Assembly (NCBI RefSeq): GCF_029504655.1
Contig: NZ_JAQFIL010000001.1
Coordinates: 4,159,001-4,223,000, forward strand
Source of the DNA: Catalinimonas alkaloidigena
Lineage (GTDB): Bacteria > Bacteroidota > Bacteroidia > Cytophagales > Cyclobacteriaceae
Reading direction: 5' to 3'
DNA length: 64,000 bases
The notes beneath the pieces were generated by a model. The model was not told the DNA's origin, made no database searches, and worked only from the letters and a program-made list of their open reading frames with translations. Below are positions 63,065 to 64,000 of this stretch, piece after piece. The position numbers were made by a program, and so were the translations under genes. Position 1 is the first letter of the stretch. Every line of letters starts with the position of its first letter.

Positions 63065-64000
63065 TTAATGAAAGTACTGAATTTTTTGCAGGCTCACAGG
63101 ACCGATAATACCTGATTTTACGGGTTCCCAGGCCGATGCATCAAAGGGACGGTACGTAATATCTACTATGTTTATGTCATAAAACTTTTTCCATTCCACT
63201 CCCCTGCGGTCAATATCTCTCATTCTGTTAGCAGAAAGGTTTTGCACGATCAGTTCCAACGTATTATCCTCCTTCATATGATCCTTCGGCAGGATAATTT
63301 GATACGGGAGCGTCCAGACTGTACCCACTTCTTCTCCGTTGAGGATCACCTGAGCGCTTTCACGTAGGTCGGCAAACTGCAAAAGATAAGCATCCACGGA
63401 ATCTTGCTCAGGCGACAGGGAGAAATTAAGCGTATAACGGGCTTTTCCACTGAAATACTGTAAACTGCTGTCTGGCAAGCTGGTCCAGGAGGTTAAAGTG
63501 TCAAAATTAAATACCTTTTGATTGAGCACTTCCGTGTTACCGGAGATAAACTTAAGCTCCCACTCATTCGGCAAGTCTAGTGTTCCCTTTTCTGCTTTAT
63601 AGGGATAGATCGCTTCGCTGCTCAGCGGCAGATCATAGGTAAACAACATACATGATGCCCCGGGAGGAAGCTGAAGATAGATTTGTGTCTGCCCATCTAC
63701 CACGGTATGATCAGCTTTTCCCCTCTCACCACTATTCGGGTCAAAGATTTCTACGGCCTCGCTCTCAACAGCTAAACGAATGGGACCTTCGGTAAATTCA
63801 CTGCTCAGATTAGAGATAAAATACAGGTAGCCCTGCTCATGCTGTTTGCGAATGAAGCTAAGCCCCTGTTGTTTCATACTTTCCGGTCTTAAGAAAGGTA
63901 AATCTGAAAATGCTTCATGACCATCCAGCAATTGTACACGGGTATTTTGCTGTAATTGCTCATTGAGCTGAGCTAAACTATTTTCCTGCTGATCATATTT
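63065..64000 (-). CDS. Glycoside hydrolase C-terminal region, GH106/GH2-like (5' part outside window)
   Basis: The frame is open from the right edge to the stop at 63065, giving 312 residues of a longer protein. The visible part looks like the C-terminal beta-sandwich of GH106 alpha-L-rhamnosidase-type or GH2-like glycosidases. It has SLPDSSLQYFSGKARYTLNF (the sugar-binding strand 'W...FSG.a.Y...F'), QVILNGEEVGTVWTLPYQI, and NTLELIVQNLSANRMRDIDR. An in-frame TTG at 63931 is not a real start, since the frame continues upstream without a stop. The catalytic domain is not in the window, so the enzyme class is not certain. Confidence 0.82.
   Translation of the reverse strand, partial: KYDQQENSLAQLNEQLQQNTRVQLLDGHEAFSDLPFLRPESMKQQGLSFIRKQHEQGYLYFISNLSSEFTEGPIRLAVESEAVEIFDPNSGERGKADHTVVDGQTQIYLQLPPGASCMLFTYDLPLSSEAIYPYKAEKGTLDLPNEWELKFISGNTEVLNQKVFNFDTLTSWTSLPDSSLQYFSGKARYTLNFSLSPEQDSVDAYLLQFADLRESAQVILNGEEVGTVWTLPYQIILPKDHMKEDNTLELIVQNLSANRMRDIDRRGVEWKKFYDINIVDITYRPFDASAWEPVKSGIIGPVSLQKIQYFH

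Overview
This window is chromosomal DNA from a member of the Bacteroidota, most likely a marine-type Cytophagales relative (the rank below phylum is inference). The evidence is as follows: a type IX secretion (T9SS) C-terminal sorting domain; an outer-membrane receptor of the carboxypeptidase-regulatory/plug/beta-barrel type; a PorT-like barrel; many Bacteroidota lipoproteins; a GH3-family protein; and a tRNA promoter that fits the Bacteroidota consensus exactly (TTG, 19 bases, TAnnTTTG).

Layout. Positions 1-8000 hold the start of an OmpA-type lipoprotein, a PorT-like barrel, two molybdenum-cofactor genes (moeA and mogA), a secreted cyclase-family protein, a secreted alpha/beta hydrolase-SGNH protein broken by a one-base C-run shift, and L-serine dehydratase. 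Positions 8096-14329 are a probable leftward operon: polyprenyl synthetase, rhomboid protease, a small coiled-coil protein, a large coiled-coil P-loop ATPase and an MscS-type channel. Positions 14761-21135 hold a sensor kinase, RNase R, a degenerate DEDD exonuclease, dCTP deaminase, and tRNA-Gly(GCC) and tRNA-Leu(TAA). Positions 21154-27930 are a complete tripartite ABC efflux operon (TetR, TolC, HlyD, two ATPases, two permeases) with overlapping start and stop codons and three copies of a shared palindromic operator. A GH3-family protein and a secreted zinc peptidase follow.

The dominant feature is one uninterrupted leftward gene of 23.5 kb (30558-54011) encoding 7817 residues. It has a signal peptide, an apparently complete sulfatase, then about 45 carbohydrate-binding or Ig-like modules (five malectin, three lectin-like, two beta-propellers, cadherin, PKD, Hydin-like and calcium-site modules), and a T9SS sorting domain. 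A second, lipoprotein sulfatase lies upstream. At the right end are a dodecin-like protein, EcsC, a PepSY-like/DUF2490 pair, an outer-membrane receptor, and the C-terminal part of a GH106/GH2-like glycosidase that runs off the window.

Working together (inference): the two sulfatases, the glycosidase and the receptor would suit capture and stripping of a sulfated polysaccharide at the cell surface, with the giant protein acting as an anchored, many-handed binding scaffold that carries its own sulfatase. No SusC/SusD pair is seen, so this is not a classical polysaccharide utilisation locus within the window. No CRISPR array, rRNA, phage or insertion sequence was found.
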